This document shows positions 18,186 through 27,950 of a stretch of DNA of 30,114 bases, one piece after another. Below the pieces are notes generated by a model, which had not been told where the DNA came from, made no database searches, and was given only the letters and a program-made list of their open reading frames with translations. Source of the stretch: Stentor coeruleus (taxonomy: Eukaryota; Ciliophora; Heterotrichea; Heterotrichida; Stentoridae); assembly GCA_001970955.1 (NCBI GenBank), contig MPUH01000903.1, positions 1-30,114 on the forward strand, read 5' to 3'. The stretch's first letter is position 1. Every line of letters begins with the position of its first letter. Position numbers and translations under genes: made by a program.

Positions 18186-19109
18186 ATGAATGATCTAGAT
18201 AGTCGTGATATGCTCTTTCCTCGCAGATCTCGATTAAGTCAAGAACTCTTTCGACCTATTGAGCAAGAATCAGAATCGTTATCAATATCTGAAGATGAAG
18301 GTAATGAATTAAATCTGGCACCAGAATACCAATACGATGAACTCTTTGGGTCGCTTTATAAGTTTATACAAGATGAAAAAGTGTATAGAGCTGGGTATTT
18401 TGAAAGGAAACTTAAGGAACTCTCTGAAAACCTACAAATATTCAATGGAAACAGACAAAATAATTTATTAGATCCTTTAAAAATCGATTATCTTGAGCAT
18501 GCACACTACATATACTCTTTCAAAGCTGAAAGAGGGCTAACACAAGAAGAAATCAAAAAAGTTGAGTATAGGGAAAGCAAGTTCAGTGATTTTGACTATC
18601 CTGACGAAAACATGTACAAATACATTCTCAAACTTCTAAAATTTCTATCAAGGTTCATGGTACGCTTTGGCATTTTTGATATAAACCAATACGGCTACCG
18701 ATTCAAAGGCCGATCACTAACTGTAAAACTTTTAGACATGAGGAAAATCAATAAGCAATGCTTATCAGCTGACATATTCTGGTTTAGCTATGCAATTCGT
18801 CACAAACCATTTATTGGGAAAATCGAAAAAATCCTAAAAAATTATGCGAAAATCCTCCAGCACTCAATAAATAAAATGTTTGATTTTTTAGATCTATGCG
18901 CAAAGCCTGATATTGATGGGAAAGATAATATTTACTATATAAACTTTGATAACTACACAGTTAATATTATTCCAAAATGGAGAAGATGGATTTTTAGAGA
19001 AAAAATGCACCCAGCGACAATAAAACTTTATGAGATTTCCAAATCAATAGAAATTTCTTATAGGTATTTCGAAAAGCATTTGATACAAGAGTTTCTGAAG
19101 ATTATTTAA
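18186..19109 (+). CDS. Paralogue A of an unrecognised tandem family
   Basis: The protein has 307 aa with no recognised domain. A polar, acidic N-terminus (about 1-48, with a run of Ser and Glu) precedes a largely helical body. Conserved with paralogue B: DELFGSLYKF (51-60), GYFERKLKELSENL (70-83), ENMYKYILKLLKFLS (141-155), FKGRSLTVKLLDM (173-185), KINKQC (187-192), a hydrophobic FWFSYAIRHKPF segment (198-209), IIPKWRRW and YFEKHLIQEFLK at the C-terminus. No signal peptide or clear membrane helix. It is divergent from the NEK gene and followed 81 nt later by paralogue B. An alpha-helical scaffold is the most that can be inferred. Confidence 0.88.
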   Translation: MNDLDSRDMLFPRRSRLSQELFRPIEQESESLSISEDEGNELNLAPEYQYDELFGSLYKFIQDEKVYRAGYFERKLKELSENLQIFNGNRQNNLLDPLKIDYLEHAHYIYSFKAERGLTQEEIKKVEYRESKFSDFDYPDENMYKYILKLLKFLSRFMVRFGIFDINQYGYRFKGRSLTVKLLDMRKINKQCLSADIFWFSYAIRHKPFIGKIEKILKNYAKILQHSINKMFDFLDLCAKPDIDGKDNIYYINFDNYTVNIIPKWRRWIFREKMHPATIKLYEISKSIEISYRYFEKHLIQEFLKII

Positions 19110-19190
19110 GTAAAAAAATAATAAATGAAAGATTTAATAGGGAAATTTCTTAAGGTAAGGCTTAGATGTGAGGCATTTATTCTATAAAAT

Positions 19191-20108
19191 ATGACTTCAA
19201 TACCAATTGAAAATGATATCGCAAGTCCGAAATCTGACAAAATAGAAGATCATTCAAGAAGAAGTGATGGAGGCCAAGATAGTTATGAGTGTCCTAGCCA
19301 TAACTCTGTTTATTTTTGTGAGCTTAAAAAAGAAAGGACTTCACTAAGTGCTGCTCCAATTTTCCAAACAGATGAACTTTATAATTCATTATTAGAGTTT
19401 TTAAGAAGGAAAGACTTCTTAGAGAGTGGATATCTTGAAAGAAAATTCCATAAAATCAGCAAATCACTATCAGAACTAAATCAGATAAGAGAGGAAAAAG
19501 GTTTTGGACCTCTAAGAATAAACTACCTTGAAAAATTTCATATATATTTTTCATTGAAAAGCAAAACTTCCATATCAGAAAATGAGTTAAAACACATCAA
19601 AAACTGGAATGAAGAGTTGGAACTCGTTGATTGCATTGATGATAATATGCACAAATTCATAATAAAGTTCATTAAAGCTTTATCAATGCTTATTGTAAAA
19701 TGGAAACTTTTTGATATAGGAAAGTATATGTTTAGGTATAAAGGAAGAAGCTTAACGGTAAAAGTTTTGAATATGACAAAAATTAATAAACAATGCATGG
19801 ATGCTGACGTTTTCTGGATGTGCTTTGCAATTAAACATTTACCATTTTTGGATTTTATAGAGAAAAATTTAGTAAACTATGCTGATTTGCTTATATTTTC
19901 AATCAATAGACTTTTCGAATTTTTTGAAGGTAATGAACTTGACTTGACAAATACTTCTCTTGATATAATTCCAAAATGGAAAATTTTACTAGGGAAGAAA
20001 ACATCTCCAGCAGTAATGAGATTGTATAATCTTATAGATGCACTAGAAAAAGCTTATAGGGCTTTTGAAAAACATATGATACAAGAAATTCTTAAAGTTG
20101 TTATTTAA
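19191..20108 (+). CDS. Paralogue B of an unrecognised tandem family
   Basis: The protein has 305 aa and is clearly homologous to paralogue A along its whole body after a divergent, Ser- and Asp-rich N-terminus (1-55). Shared motifs are DELYNSLLEFL (61-71), GYLERKFHKISKSL (80-93), DNMHKFIIKFIKALS (151-165), YKGRSLTVKVLNM (183-195), KINKQC (197-202), FAIKHLPFL, IIPKWK and FEKHMIQEILK at the end. The KGRSLTVK/KINKQC block is the best conserved and is the likely functional core. The pair looks like an old tandem duplication: many substitutions but almost no length change. No known family is recognised. Confidence 0.88.
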   Translation: MTSIPIENDIASPKSDKIEDHSRRSDGGQDSYECPSHNSVYFCELKKERTSLSAAPIFQTDELYNSLLEFLRRKDFLESGYLERKFHKISKSLSELNQIREEKGFGPLRINYLEKFHIYFSLKSKTSISENELKHIKNWNEELELVDCIDDNMHKFIIKFIKALSMLIVKWKLFDIGKYMFRYKGRSLTVKVLNMTKINKQCMDADVFWMCFAIKHLPFLDFIEKNLVNYADLLIFSINRLFEFFEGNELDLTNTSLDIIPKWKILLGKKTSPAVMRLYNLIDALEKAYRAFEKHMIQEILKVVI

Positions 20109-20758
20109 TGATTACTTGTTTATTTGCTTTCAGTCATAGTTTATATTATACTAAAAATTTCAATATTTATCTTTGTAAAAAAATTACCCTAATTTTGTAC
20201 ATTAGCATGGCAATAATCTATTTGCAAACTGTTTATTATTTACTTCATTTGCTAAATCTTTATACCAACATATAAAAATATTAATAATTTTTTCAGCTAT
20301 AAGGATATCTATTCATATAAACATTATGATAAATCTCTAATTATATTCTGTCAAATATAAAATTTATCTATATAAATTTTTGAATAAAACCCACAGCTAA
20401 TAATTGCCAAATAATAATAAACTATCAAACTCTAAACTTAATTCTTAAATCATCTAACTTATTAAATAAACCACCGAAGCTTACAAAATACACTTTGCTA
20501 ACATTGTAATAATTCTATAACACTTTATATAAAAAAAATCATCTTAAAAGTTCACCTCATAAATCCTATTTAATTTTTTTCCTCCACAACAAACCTGATC
20601 TAATCATTTTCATATAAATCTTATATCATCTTTCCTTTATACAATCCTCTTTTCTGTATAACAACTCTCCTACATCTCAAACTTATCCCATATCAAATTC
20701 TACTTTCTAAATCTTTTTACTTAAAAAAGCATTAATTTTCTAAAATCCATAACTCTGT
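20109..20758. other. Convergent spacer
   Basis: No gene is seen. The right half (about 20560-20750) is C-rich and G-poor on the + strand, which is G-rich on the strand of the following minus gene, as in other 3' flanks. The left half shows no obvious bias. Confidence 0.4.
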
Positions 20759-21169
20759 TTAAATGGTTTTCTCTGGCTTATCATCATCAGCCTGTACCCC
20801 ATCAACATTATCATCCTCAAGTTCATCTTCCACCTCATCCTCAACCTTTACTGATGTATCATCAGACCCAGTATTATCTGATCCTGACAATTCAATAAAT
20901 GATTCCATTTGAATCTGGATAAAATTTTGACTATATTGCTCATCTCCATTAGGATCATCATTATATCCTTCAACTAAAGTGTCTACACTATCTAAAACAG
21001 TTTCTCCATCATCAGTTTTTTCAGCAGCATCATCACTAGATTCTATTGCGATATCATCTGTTACTTGTAAGAATATACCCTCGACTAAGGCATTTTTGGT
21101 TCTAATACTAAAAGCGTTTGAGGAGATTGCTAAGAGTACCAAAAATATCATAAGAAATTTCAGAGACAT
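20759..21169 (-). CDS. Small secreted or lumenal acidic protein
   Basis: The ATG at 21169 gives 136 aa. The first 21 residues are a textbook signal peptide, MSLKFLMIFLVLLAISSNAF with Ser next, and cleavage probably follows. The mature part is very acidic and probably disordered: SSDDAAEKTDDGE, then near the C-terminus VKVEDEVEDELEDD, with a Gln/Asn-rich patch between. No cysteines remain after the signal, so no disulfide fold is expected. The frame stays open 36 codons further upstream but without an ATG, and the signal peptide decides this start. It may bind calcium or sit in a secretory granule or vacuole; that is inference from acidity alone. No family is recognised. Confidence 0.75.
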   Translation of the reverse strand: MSLKFLMIFLVLLAISSNAFSIRTKNALVEGIFLQVTDDIAIESSDDAAEKTDDGETVLDSVDTLVEGYNDDPNGDEQYSQNFIQIQMESFIELSGSDNTGSDDTSVKVEDEVEDELEDDNVDGVQADDDKPEKTI

Positions 21170-22385
21170 TTTATATAAAACGTATAGTTCAATAGAAAAT
21201 GGTTGAAAAACAGATACCTCTTTTTTTTTCTGCAATGTTTTTTCGCATAAACTTAAAGAGTTTTGTTGGATATACAACTTCTAACTGGGATGCATATAAC
21301 TTATTATATTTAAAATGGACCAGCCTTTATATTTCTATAAAACATTTGGAATTTACTATCTTAGGATTTTCTATATGAAATTTTTGATTTTGGTATCATT
21401 GCTGTAATTTGATAATGTTTGGATAATATTATCTATCAAGTGATTTTTGTTATAGTGTGAAAATTTTGATTGAGACTTTGTGAAAGCATATAGAAGAAAA
21501 ATAGTAATGGAGACTTGATAATGAAAAACAAAGAAGTTGTTTTTATTTTAGTTATTATATTTAGTATAAAAAGTTGTAAGTTAAGTTGATAAATTTATTG
21601 AATTTTTATGTAAAGTAATTTGCATTATTCCATCATATTGTTTTACCAACAATTGCTATTAGAATTTTTTATTTTACAGGGCCAACTTATGTATTAGGAA
21701 GATGAATTTATCATATCTATAAAGGCTAAAGTGCATTTTTTAAGAAGATTCTTTTTTAGATTTTTTTATATATGAAGTAGTATTCTAGATTTAGTTTGAA
21801 ATAGTCTGAATCAAATAATGCAGTATTAAATTCTAATAAAGCAGCATAATTTTTATTGAAAAGTATTTTGCATCTTACATTTTATTAGGAAAAAATTGTG
21901 AGGTAAAGCCCAAGATCTTATTCCATGAAGAAGTATGGTATAATTTTCCTTAAATTTTTCAAAAAATCTGAAAAATCATATATTTTATTTTACTCAATAC
22001 AGTTTATTATGCATAATTTAATTGTGATATCATCAAAAAAAATCGCATTTTATAAAAGAATTGCTATATTATTCTTAGCATAATTATAATTTAGTATCTT
22101 GTTCTTAAATCTGTTTCTGAGCATAAAAATCAACTCAATCAGCATATCAAATCTATACTTTTATCTAAAACTGTCTTCACTATAACCCTCCAAAAGTTTC
22201 TTATTTAAATCCAAAACACTAACAGAAGCCTTAAAAATAAAATTTTCGTATCTAAAAACTCTCAATTTCAAAAAAATCATTCTCAAAATTCAAGAATTTC
22301 CATAGCTCGCCAACCATTAAATGAACTTTTCCATATAACAAACCATGTTTTCCATCATAACCTTATGCTAAATAATAGTCCAAAA
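21170..22385. other. Long AT-rich spacer
   Basis: I see no supported gene. From about 22130 to 22385 the + strand becomes C-rich and G-poor, matching a 5' flank for the spliced gene that starts at 22386. Confidence 0.4.
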
Positions 22386-23033
22386 ATGATCCCAAGAAGA
22401 CAAGTCGCTGCTTATAGCTCATACTACCCCTGGCCTATACAGTAAAACCTATATAGAGAAATAAGCAAACGAGGCTGTACAGCTCCAAGGCCAGATAAAG
22501 CAGAAAATCTTTATCTCCCATCTCGTGTTCCAACAAGCTCCTCAAAATACACTGAAATTAAACTCCCAAGTACTAAAGTTTCAATAAAACCCTCAGGTTT
22601 CAAGTCTTATAAACCTAAAGAACCTATAAAAACTACATCACTCTATACATCTGAAATTTCAGCTTATAAGCAACAAAGGACAACTACCAATGCTTATTGT
22701 GTTGGAAGTCCAAGTTCTGAAGAAATCGAACATGTCTGGGAGGAAGGGAATAAAAGACCTAAGACTCAGAATGAGAAATCACGAAAAAGGCCAAGTGCTC
22801 AACAGGAAAAAGACAGTTCAGATACATTTCCTGTACGGTTTGGAAATATTGGAGGGAAAGCATTGATTGATGTTCCTATTATTGTTGTGAAAGATAATAA
22901 AAATAGAAGAACTTCTAGTGCGGCAAGAAAAATCGGATCTAGGGCTGGTCAGAGACCTTCTACTTTCCAACCAGCCCGGAGCACTTTTGCATCAACTTTA
23001 GACCCAGAGTTTTTAGGATTGTTCCAGATGTAA
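22386..23033 (+). CDS. Basic hypothetical protein, two exons
   Basis: Exon 1 begins with the ATG at 22386 (MIPRRQVAAYSSYYPWPI). A TAA would end it, but GTAAAACCTATATAG (22442-22456) is a 15-nt intron; splicing completes a Gln codon and continues for 191 codons to TAA at 23031. The 210-aa product is basic and Ser/Thr/Pro/Lys-rich, with several likely phosphosites in Arg-rich contexts (RKRPSAQ, NRRTSSAARK, QRPSTF). No membrane segment, signal peptide or known domain is visible, and much of it is probably disordered. Exon 2 alone has almost no Met, so simple ORF calling would miss it. Coding-like codons throughout and a clean terminal stop support it. Function unknown. Confidence 0.82.
22442..22456 (+). 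other. 15-nt spliceosomal intron
   Basis: GTAAAACCTATATAG, interrupting a Gln codon (CA|A). Removal bypasses an in-frame TAA and opens 191 more codons. Confidence 0.85.
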
Positions 23034-23143
23034 TTTTTGTTTAATATCATAGAAAATGCAGTTAGGATTATCGTTTTGATTAGAGGAGGATGCATGTTTT
23101 TAAGTTTGGGTGTTTGTAGGTTATGCTTTTTTTTATGGTTTAA

Positions 23144-23470
23144 GTTTTTAAGATAAAAGGAGCTCTGATGAATTGGATTTATCGAGGGTTATTATAATGT
23201 GTAGGAAAAGTTTAAATGAGTTTTTATAGGATTATGCCTGTGAAGTTCAGATAAAAGGTAAAAGATATGATAAAGCAGAGTTAATAAATGAAGTATATAG
23301 AAGATTTGCACATGAAAAGATAATATTGCTATAATATACAAGAAGTCAATAAGTATCATAAATTCTCCTATATAAAAAATTTCAAAAGTCTGCATTAGCA
23401 CATAAAAAACTAACTCCAGCATATAAAGTATCAATAACAACATCACCCCAAAGGCACATTAATAATTACA
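23144..23470 (+). pseudogene. Stop-interrupted coding tract, family unknown
   Basis: One frame reads DKRSSDELDLSRVIIMCRK, SLNEFL, TAG, DYACEVQIKGKRYDKAEL, INEVYRRFAHEKIILL, TAA, YTRSQ, TAA, VS, TAA, ILLYKKFQKSALAHKKL, TPAYKVSITTSPQRH. It keeps a single frame with protein-like composition on both sides of four stop codons, none of them TGA. No 15-nt intron removes them. The minus strand carries a hydrophobic 84-codon frame that is its complement. It could be a gene killed by point mutations, or chance. It lies between the spliced gene ending at 23033 and the 3' end of the ankyrin gene. Confidence 0.35.
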
Positions 23471-23980
23471 TTACTTATTAATATCTATAATCTCCCCTAG
23501 TTTATTCACAAGTTTTCCTTCCAGCAATGGTCTGAGCTTAGCTAATTCCTTCTCAAAGTCCATCTCCTCATCATCATTACCGCTCTGAATAATCTCATCA
23601 ATAGCAGCTTCACACATCTGACATTCACAAGCTGTAGCATTGAATTCTAATAGAATCTTAGCAATATCCAAACATCTAATCTTTACAGCCTATATATATT
23701 TTACCTCATGAAAAGGACTTCTTTTTTCTAAATTCAGAATATTTGGAAATGCTCCATGGCTGAGCAAAGTCAAAACTGTTTCTTTGCTCCCTGATGTAGC
23801 TGCAATATGAAGTGGAGATGCATAGGTAGGATATAATAGTATATTTACATTATTCCCAGAAGCCATAAATTCGCATATCTCTTCATATCTGTTTTGCTCG
23901 CATAGTATTTGAAGGATTGGGGTACTATTTGAAGGTAAAATAGACTTTGAACAGCTTGGACAACTTGTGTTAAAGGCCAT
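23471..23980 (-). CDS. Small ankyrin-repeat protein, two exons
   Basis: Exon 1 (23980-23705) encodes 92 residues, and exon 2 (23689-23471) encodes 72 more. They are joined by removing the 15-nt intron 23690-23704, which carries an in-frame TAG. The 164-aa product has ankyrin-type repeats: ILQILCEQNRYEEICEFMAS (23-42), ASPLHIAATSGSKETVLTLL (54-73) with the classic PLHIAA turn, and a third repeat that spans the splice junction (RSPFHE|AVKIRCLDIAKILLEF). The tail has an acidic patch (NDDEEMDFE) and a cysteine cluster (CECQMC). Two N-terminal Cys (CPSC) may bind metal together with others; this is speculative. Probably a protein-protein adaptor. Partner unknown. Confidence 0.87.
23690..23704 (-). 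other. 15-nt spliceosomal intron
   Basis: Read on the minus strand as GTAAAATATATATAG, phase 0, between GAG and GCT. Removal completes the third ankyrin repeat. Confidence 0.88.
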
Positions 23981-24970
23981 ATTAAAGATATAAAATATAA
24001 TGGTTCAGAGAGGGCTTATATAAGCAAATTAGGTAGGATAAAAGATTAGATTTGTGGAAAAAGATAATTGGGTATAGGGTGAGTTTTGAGATAGGATGGG
24101 TAGATGAAGTTTTAGGTGGTGTGAAGGTAGAGTTTGACAGAAGGATGGGTTAGAGTTTAGCTTTTTGAAGATTGAATGTGAGTGAAATGAAATTAGTTGG
24201 GAGAATATGATAGGAAATAATTAGGGGTGGTGCGGAGTTAGGCTATAGAAATTGATAATAAGTTTTTAAAGATTAAAGGAAGGGTTTAGAGTTTTATATT
24301 TGGATTGTAGTGAAAATATTGTATTTTTCGTTTGGTATATTTTTTTTTAATGATAATTTGCTAACTTTGGATTTTCAGCATACTTCTTATTGAATGAAAA
24401 AAAAATTATAATCCATAAAATAGTAAAGCTAGCTGCATATAAATTATCATATACAAACAAAGCAGACCAAATTGATCATTTATATTAACAATAACTATTT
24501 TTATTATATAAACTTATAAATTAATACAAATCTTGTAATAGCCAATCTTCAAACTAGCCAAATTTTTTTCAACCCCATCATCATTACTAAAATCTTTTTC
24601 CATTTTAATCCTTTCATCTAATCATTCTCTATAAATCATAGCTTTATAAAAAAACAAACACATATCTCTTTACAATAGCTTCTCATTTGTATCCTAAGTC
24701 TAATAATACCCTTCCTCTCCTATAAAACCTATAATCTAAAAAATACCCTTATAATTCTTATATCTCTCTATAAAACTTATTTTAATCCAAATCTATCCAT
24801 CATCTAACATAAAAAAATTCTCACTACCTCCCCAAATCTTAAAAATCATCTAAAAAGCAAAATCTCACATATAAAAAACTTTATAAAAACAAGCCAATCA
24901 CATCAAAGATTACCATTTTTTCGGATACAAAAATTAGTATAAATACTTCGCATACAAAAAATGCATTATA
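23981..24970. promoter_or_regulatory. Divergent spacer between ankyrin gene (-) and histone H4 (+)
   Basis: No gene is seen. About 24030-24300 is G-rich and C-poor on the + strand; about 24540-24900 is C-rich and nearly G-free. On each gene's own strand both halves are therefore C-rich and G-poor upstream of the start codon. Confidence 0.5.
24938..24946 (+). promoter_or_regulatory. TATA-like element before histone H4
   Basis: TATAAATAC lies about 25 nt before the H4 start codon. It may be a TATA box or a chance match in AT-rich DNA. An out-of-frame ATG at 24961 sits between it and the H4 start. Confidence 0.25.
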
Positions 24971-25297
24971 ATGAAAGGCGGCGGTGGAAAAGGAGGCAAA
25001 GGTGGAAAAGGACTCGGAAAAGTTGGAGCTAAAAAGCGTCATAGGAAAATTGCCCGTGAAAACATCCAAGGAATCACAAAACCAGCAATTAGAAGACTTG
25101 CAAGAAGAGGTGGTGTTAAAAGATTATCCGGATTGGTCTATGATGAGACCCGCAATGTCCTGAAATCCTTCTTGGAAGGTATTGTCAGAGATGCAGTCAC
25201 ATATACTGAGCATGCAAGAAGAAAGACAGTAACAGCACTCGATGTTATTTATGCATTGAAGAGACAAGGCAGAACCTTATACGGTTTTGGAGGCTAA
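24971..25297 (+). CDS. H4: Histone H4 with an extended N-terminal tail
   Basis: The histone fold is unmistakable: [20 protein letters not shown], then [20 protein letters not shown] and [15 protein letters not shown] at the C-terminus. It has 108 aa against the usual 103 (counting Met). The difference lies in the tail: it begins [20 protein letters not shown] and then [11 protein letters not shown]. Compared with canonical [20 protein letters not shown] it lacks Ser1 and Arg3, has an extra GGK-type unit and an added Lys in KKRHRK. Acetylatable lysines therefore number two more than usual. It packs nuclear DNA in nucleosomes. The start is supported by the tail composition. No intron, and the stop is TAA. 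A second H4 elsewhere could be the canonical copy. Confidence 0.97.
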   Translation: MKGGGGKGGKGGKGLGKVGAKKRHRKIARENIQGITKPAIRRLARRGGVKRLSGLVYDETRNVLKSFLEGIVRDAVTYTEHARRKTVTALDVIYALKRQGRTLYGFGG

Positions 25298-25485
25298 TAA
25301 AGTTAATCAATGTATTACTTTTTAATTATGGGTTATACATTTTTTTGAAAATTTACATATAAAAGTTGAAGTATAATGAGGAAATAGAGTATATTATAAT
25401 ACTTTTATATATAATAATATATGAGAGATATTATACAAAAAATGCACTATGATTAGTTTAATTAAGTTATCAGAGTCTGCATTTT

Positions 25486-26502
25486 TTATCTTGTTGGACC
25501 TTTATTTATATATGCTCTAATCCTAGAAATTTTCCCTTCAAGCTCAGTGTTTGTTTGAGTAAAAGCCTTACACATATTGCAAAGTGAAATACTTTGCTTT
25601 TGTTTGAGTTCAATATAATCATGTTGCAGCTGATTATAAGACTTGTATATTTCTGACAATTGCTTGCTTTGATCTATTGTTGTATTAGATAATCCTGAGT
25701 CAATACGATTTATACCTTTAAATAATTGGGCTTTGGCTAATGAGTCTTCTAATTGTCTTTTTATATTTTCATTTTGCTTACGTAGCCATAATAGTTCTTC
25801 TTGAGTCCTTGCTGCACCTCTTTCATATTCACTAGTGATTTCATTGATTTTTGAGTTTAATTGTTGTTCGTGACGCTTTTGTATACGTTCGATTTCAGTT
25901 TTGTAGTGATTGTCGATTTCTTTTTCCCTAGCAGAAAAGTCTTTGATTTGCTTTTTTTTGTATTTATCTTTGAGCTGTGATTTTATAGTGAAAAGCTCTT
26001 CTTGAAATTGTTTTTCTAAAGATTCTCGTTGCTGTTCAAGAGCTTGTTGATATTTTTTAATTAATAACTGTTTTTGTTTATGGAGTTCTTGATTAAGGTT
26101 ACGAGACTGTTTACGATTGCTTTCATGATCTTGTGTGCAATACAAAAAAGGTGTCAAAGCATTATGCTTTCTATTAACTTCTGGACTAATATTTTTTCTA
26201 TACCCTAAATCGCTTTCCTTTCCTCTCCCAATATATACTCGTCCAGGTTTTTTATTATCATCTGATGAAAAAGACTCTTCAAATTTTAGCCTGGCGCTTT
26301 TAAGCACAGGATTTTCAGCTTTTTTCTCATAGAATTCATCTGAATCACTTAATGAAGATTTTATAAACGAACCAAAGCTTGAGATAACTGATGCTGATCG
26401 TTCAATAACTTCATCTTCGCCATTAGATGAGCCATAAGGAGAGACTTGTGATCTTATGCCATGAGATTTGTAATTTTTCATGTTCCGTTTACGTTTTTTC
26501 AT
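25486..26502 (-). CDS. Coiled-coil protein
   Basis: The protein has 338 aa. The N-terminus is very basic (MKKRKRNMKNYK), followed by Ser-rich, acidic, probably disordered sequence (about 15-125) with SFGSF and SSLSDSDEF segments. A long Glu/Lys/Gln-rich coiled coil runs from about 131 to 262, and a second short one from about 277 to 303. It ends with a small motif SLCNMCKAFTQTN (306-318) containing CxxC, which might bind metal or simply be two cysteines. No catalytic domain. Such proteins are common at basal bodies, centrosome-like sites and the cytoskeleton of ciliates, but no specific family is recognised. It converges on H4. The start at 26502 is the first ATG. Confidence 0.85.
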   Translation of the reverse strand: MKKRKRNMKNYKSHGIRSQVSPYGSSNGEDEVIERSASVISSFGSFIKSSLSDSDEFYEKKAENPVLKSARLKFEESFSSDDNKKPGRVYIGRGKESDLGYRKNISPEVNRKHNALTPFLYCTQDHESNRKQSRNLNQELHKQKQLLIKKYQQALEQQRESLEKQFQEELFTIKSQLKDKYKKKQIKDFSAREKEIDNHYKTEIERIQKRHEQQLNSKINEITSEYERGAARTQEELLWLRKQNENIKRQLEDSLAKAQLFKGINRIDSGLSNTTIDQSKQLSEIYKSYNQLQHDYIELKQKQSISLCNMCKAFTQTNTELEGKISRIRAYINKGPTR

Positions 26503-27950
26503 TGGACTTTTAATATCTTTAGCGTTTTGGAAAGTTTGTAAGTCAGATTCATACTAGATAATTTATACTTTTTTTATTGATGTTCTAAGTGTGGCGAATT
26601 GCTTCTTTGGGGAAATGTAGTACTTTTTGGGGTTCTGATCAATTTTGCCTCTTATAGACATACTTTAATGATTTATTGCTTATTTAAAGATCATTTTGGG
26701 ATGAAAAAGCTTGAATTTGGTTTAAATGGTATTATAATGAAGGGTAGGGTAGGGCATAAAAAGGATGGTGAACTTTGTTTGGAGGTTGATTAAGTTATTA
26801 TATTTAATGTTATGGTGTTATATGAGCTTTGATAGGAATGCTTAGAAAATTTAGGTTAATATAAGATTATGAACTGTAGAAATTATATTTTATATGTTTT
26901 TATAATGTTATTAAGGACAATGTTATATGATTGGAGAATACAGGAAAGATTTGAGAATTTAAATTAAATGTATGAAGGTCAAAATAATAAGATTATAATA
27001 TAATAATTAGTTGCATTTAACTAGTAAGAAATTATGGATTTTAAAGATAGTAGCGATTAATTTGTTAAATTTATGATAGAATAGCTGAATAAAATAATAT
27101 AGTTTAGAAATCCTAAATTTTATCTAACTTTATTCTTTCATTTTTTCAACACACATACATGTTAAAATCCAAAGGAATTTTTCACCTTCACTGCAGATAT
27201 ATTTTAAATTTACATGAAAACCTTCAAGAAATATCTCTAATCAAAACTCTATATACCAAAAATAATTACTATAAACATATTTTATTCGTTTTTGTAAACA
27301 ATCTAGTTATTATTCTCCCTTAACTGAATCATAATGTTTTCTTTTTATTATCTCAATCTTTATAAGTGATATCTTTATTAAAAGGACTTGGTTATAAATT
27401 TCAAATACACACTTAATAATTTAAAACTTTTGGCACCATAATGATTGATTATTTTACATATTTTACAATAGTTAGGACTTTAAATGTCAATCAAAATACC
27501 TTATTTTTTCATTTCAGTCACACTTTTCGATATTTTATATAATCTTCAACTAAAAAAAAGCATTAAATACATTAACTATACTTAATAAACTAATAAGCAA
27601 CAAAATTTTATGCATACAATTTTTAGGAAACAACTACGCTAGGCAATAAATGTTTTTTTTTTAAATGAGATTATTTATTTTTGTATTAAACCCTTTGGAA
27701 ATGATTCTATTTTGTGAAACTCCAAAATTTTTTAAAATGCACAAGTTGAATAAAAGGATATAACGAATATTCATATCAAAGCTAAAAATTTCATCAAAAT
27801 GTATTATTTCATAAAAAATGCTTAGGATTTAATATAAGTATTCAAATATTAATTTCAAGTTTAATTTAATTCTGATAAAATATCCAAGATATCACTCAAA
27901 AGTTAAATCAAACATTAAATAATGGTAAATGGTTTTATAATAATAGTGAA
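26503..27950. other. Long spacer without a supported gene
   Basis: About 26530-26800 is G-rich on the + strand (C-rich upstream of the minus-strand coiled-coil gene, as elsewhere). A 58-codon frame from the ATG at 27159 to TAA at 27333 is open but has no other support. The rest is AT-rich. Confidence 0.4.

Noticed and set aside
21170..21277. 36-codon upstream extension of the acidic secreted protein
   Set aside because: It has no ATG (TTG at its edge) and would bury the signal peptide internally.
23192..23446. Minus-strand 84-codon hydrophobic ORF, seemingly multi-pass membrane protein
   Set aside because: It begins at GTG/ATG with low-complexity Leu/Ile/Tyr/Phe, as expected for the complement of the Lys/Glu-rich tract on the other strand.
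26599..26793. 64-codon plus-strand ORF
   Set aside because: It starts at TTG, and the first ATG leaves about 41 codons. It lies in the G-rich 5' flank of the coiled-coil gene with no other support.
27159..27335. 58-codon plus-strand ORF beginning MLKSKGIFHLHC
   Set aside because: A frame of this length is expected by chance in AT-rich DNA and there is no domain or intron support.
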